A DNA stretch of 64,000 bases, taken from contig QQUE01000002.1 of NCBI GenBank assembly GCA_008501765.1, positions 990,336 through 1,054,335 of the forward strand, given 5' to 3'. Each line of letters begins with the position of its first letter. Within the stretch, counting starts at the first letter, position 1. Under the pieces are notes generated by a model, which had not been told where the DNA came from, did not search any database, and was given only the letters and a program-made list of their open reading frames with translations. The translations under genes were made by a program, and so were the position numbers. This stretch comes from Calditrichota bacterium. GTDB taxonomy: Bacteria > Zhuqueibacterota > Zhuqueibacteria > Zhuqueibacterales > Geothermadaptataceae. Below are positions 63,738-64,000 of this stretch, piece after piece.

Positions 63738-64000
63738 ATGAAAAAAACAGCAGAAGTCAATTGGGCTAACGGCATGCAACTCATCGGCAAATCAGAGTCA
63801 AAAGTTCCGATTGTCATTGGCCAGTCAAGCGGTGAGGAAGGACAGATGAACAGCCCGATGGAACTTATCCTGCTTGGGTTATGCGGCTGCACTGCTTTGG
63901 ATGTCGTTCATATTCTCAAGCGCAAACGTCAAGATTTGACGGCATTGCAGGTAAAAGTAGATGCAGAACGGGCTGAATCCCATCCTAAAATTTATACTTC
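63738..64000 (+). CDS. OsmC/Ohr-family protein, partial (C-terminus beyond window)
   Basis: The ATG at 63738 follows AGAGG by 7 bp. The frame is open to the window edge, with 87 full codons visible. MKKTAEVNWANGMQLIGKSE opens an OsmC-type fold, and MELILLGLCGCTALDVVHIL contains the first active Cys in GCT. The second Cys would lie beyond the edge. Family members reduce organic or fatty-acid hydroperoxides with thiols. It is close to a DsbD-like gene, but divergent. Confidence 0.85.
   Translation, partial: MKKTAEVNWANGMQLIGKSESKVPIVIGQSSGEEGQMNSPMELILLGLCGCTALDVVHILKRKRQDLTALQVKVDAERAESHPKIYT

Noticed and set aside
1-64000. CRISPR array, prophage or integrase
   Set aside because: No regularly spaced direct repeats, phage structural genes or integrase were seen.

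Overview
The window looks like a chromosomal stretch from an AT-rich Gram-negative bacterium. An outer membrane is implied by an LptE-like lipoprotein, an OmpA-family protein, a Wza-type export lipoprotein and Wzx/Wzy-type genes. The many sigma-54 activators and receiver-domain proteins, and the gene content overall, would suit a lineage of the FCB group such as Calditrichota or KSB1. No rRNA or taxonomic marker is present to prove this, so the placement is tentative.

Region 1 (1-12.4 kb) holds mostly housekeeping and regulatory genes: a TPR protein cut by the window edge, lptE overlapping a receiver-less sigma-54 activator, a sugar epimerase, purD, uvrB, a SurA/PpiD-like foldase on the plus strand, and two receiver-domain signalling proteins (REC-GAF-HD-GYP and REC-histidine kinase). 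Region 2 (12.7-20.5 kb, plus strand) carries exported degradative enzymes and uptake: a GH78-type alpha-L-rhamnosidase homologue, a POT peptide transporter, an M14 carboxypeptidase lipoprotein and a heparinase II/III-type protein.

Region 3 (20.5-43.4 kb, all minus strand) is a long exopolysaccharide or O-antigen locus. Read in transcription order it contains Wza-like export lipoprotein, Wzz chain-length protein, ExeA-like ATPase, a degenerate tyrosine-kinase-like ATPase, a degenerate GGDEF-like protein, the initiating sugar transferase, Gfo/Idh dehydrogenase, DegT aminotransferase, Wzy-like polymerase/ligase, Wzx flippase, three glycosyltransferases, an alpha-toroid protein, a methyltransferase, an ATP-grasp ligase, an HprK-like P-loop protein, a thymidylate-kinase-like P-loop protein, two FemAB/GNAT-type transferases and a second methyltransferase. 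It could make an amino-sugar polymer decorated with amino-acid or acyl groups.

Region 4 (44.2-52.4 kb, minus strand) is the best candidate for an under-described system. It is a compact run of six genes encoding a thioredoxin-fold protein without CXXC, an OmpA-family coiled-coil protein, a coiled-coil/RCK_C protein, an N-formylglutamate-amidohydrolase-like protein, a QEGLA/DUF1704 metallopeptidase and a GshB-like ATP-grasp ligase. The last three overlap by 4 bp each. A PAS-containing sigma-54 activator lies just upstream, and between them are a near-consensus -24/-12 element and clustered TGTTGC repeats.

Region 5 (52.5-60.0 kb) is an ion and osmotic-stress island: MscS-TerC on the minus strand, divergent from a DUF432-like gene with a second MscS, then an SLC12-like cation-chloride cotransporter homologue. 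Region 6 (60.0-64.0 kb) has a decayed IS256-type transposase fragment, a tRNA-Asn with its own promoter and terminator, a lone receiver protein, a DsbD/ScsB-like thiol-disulfide transporter, and an OsmC-family gene cut by the right edge.
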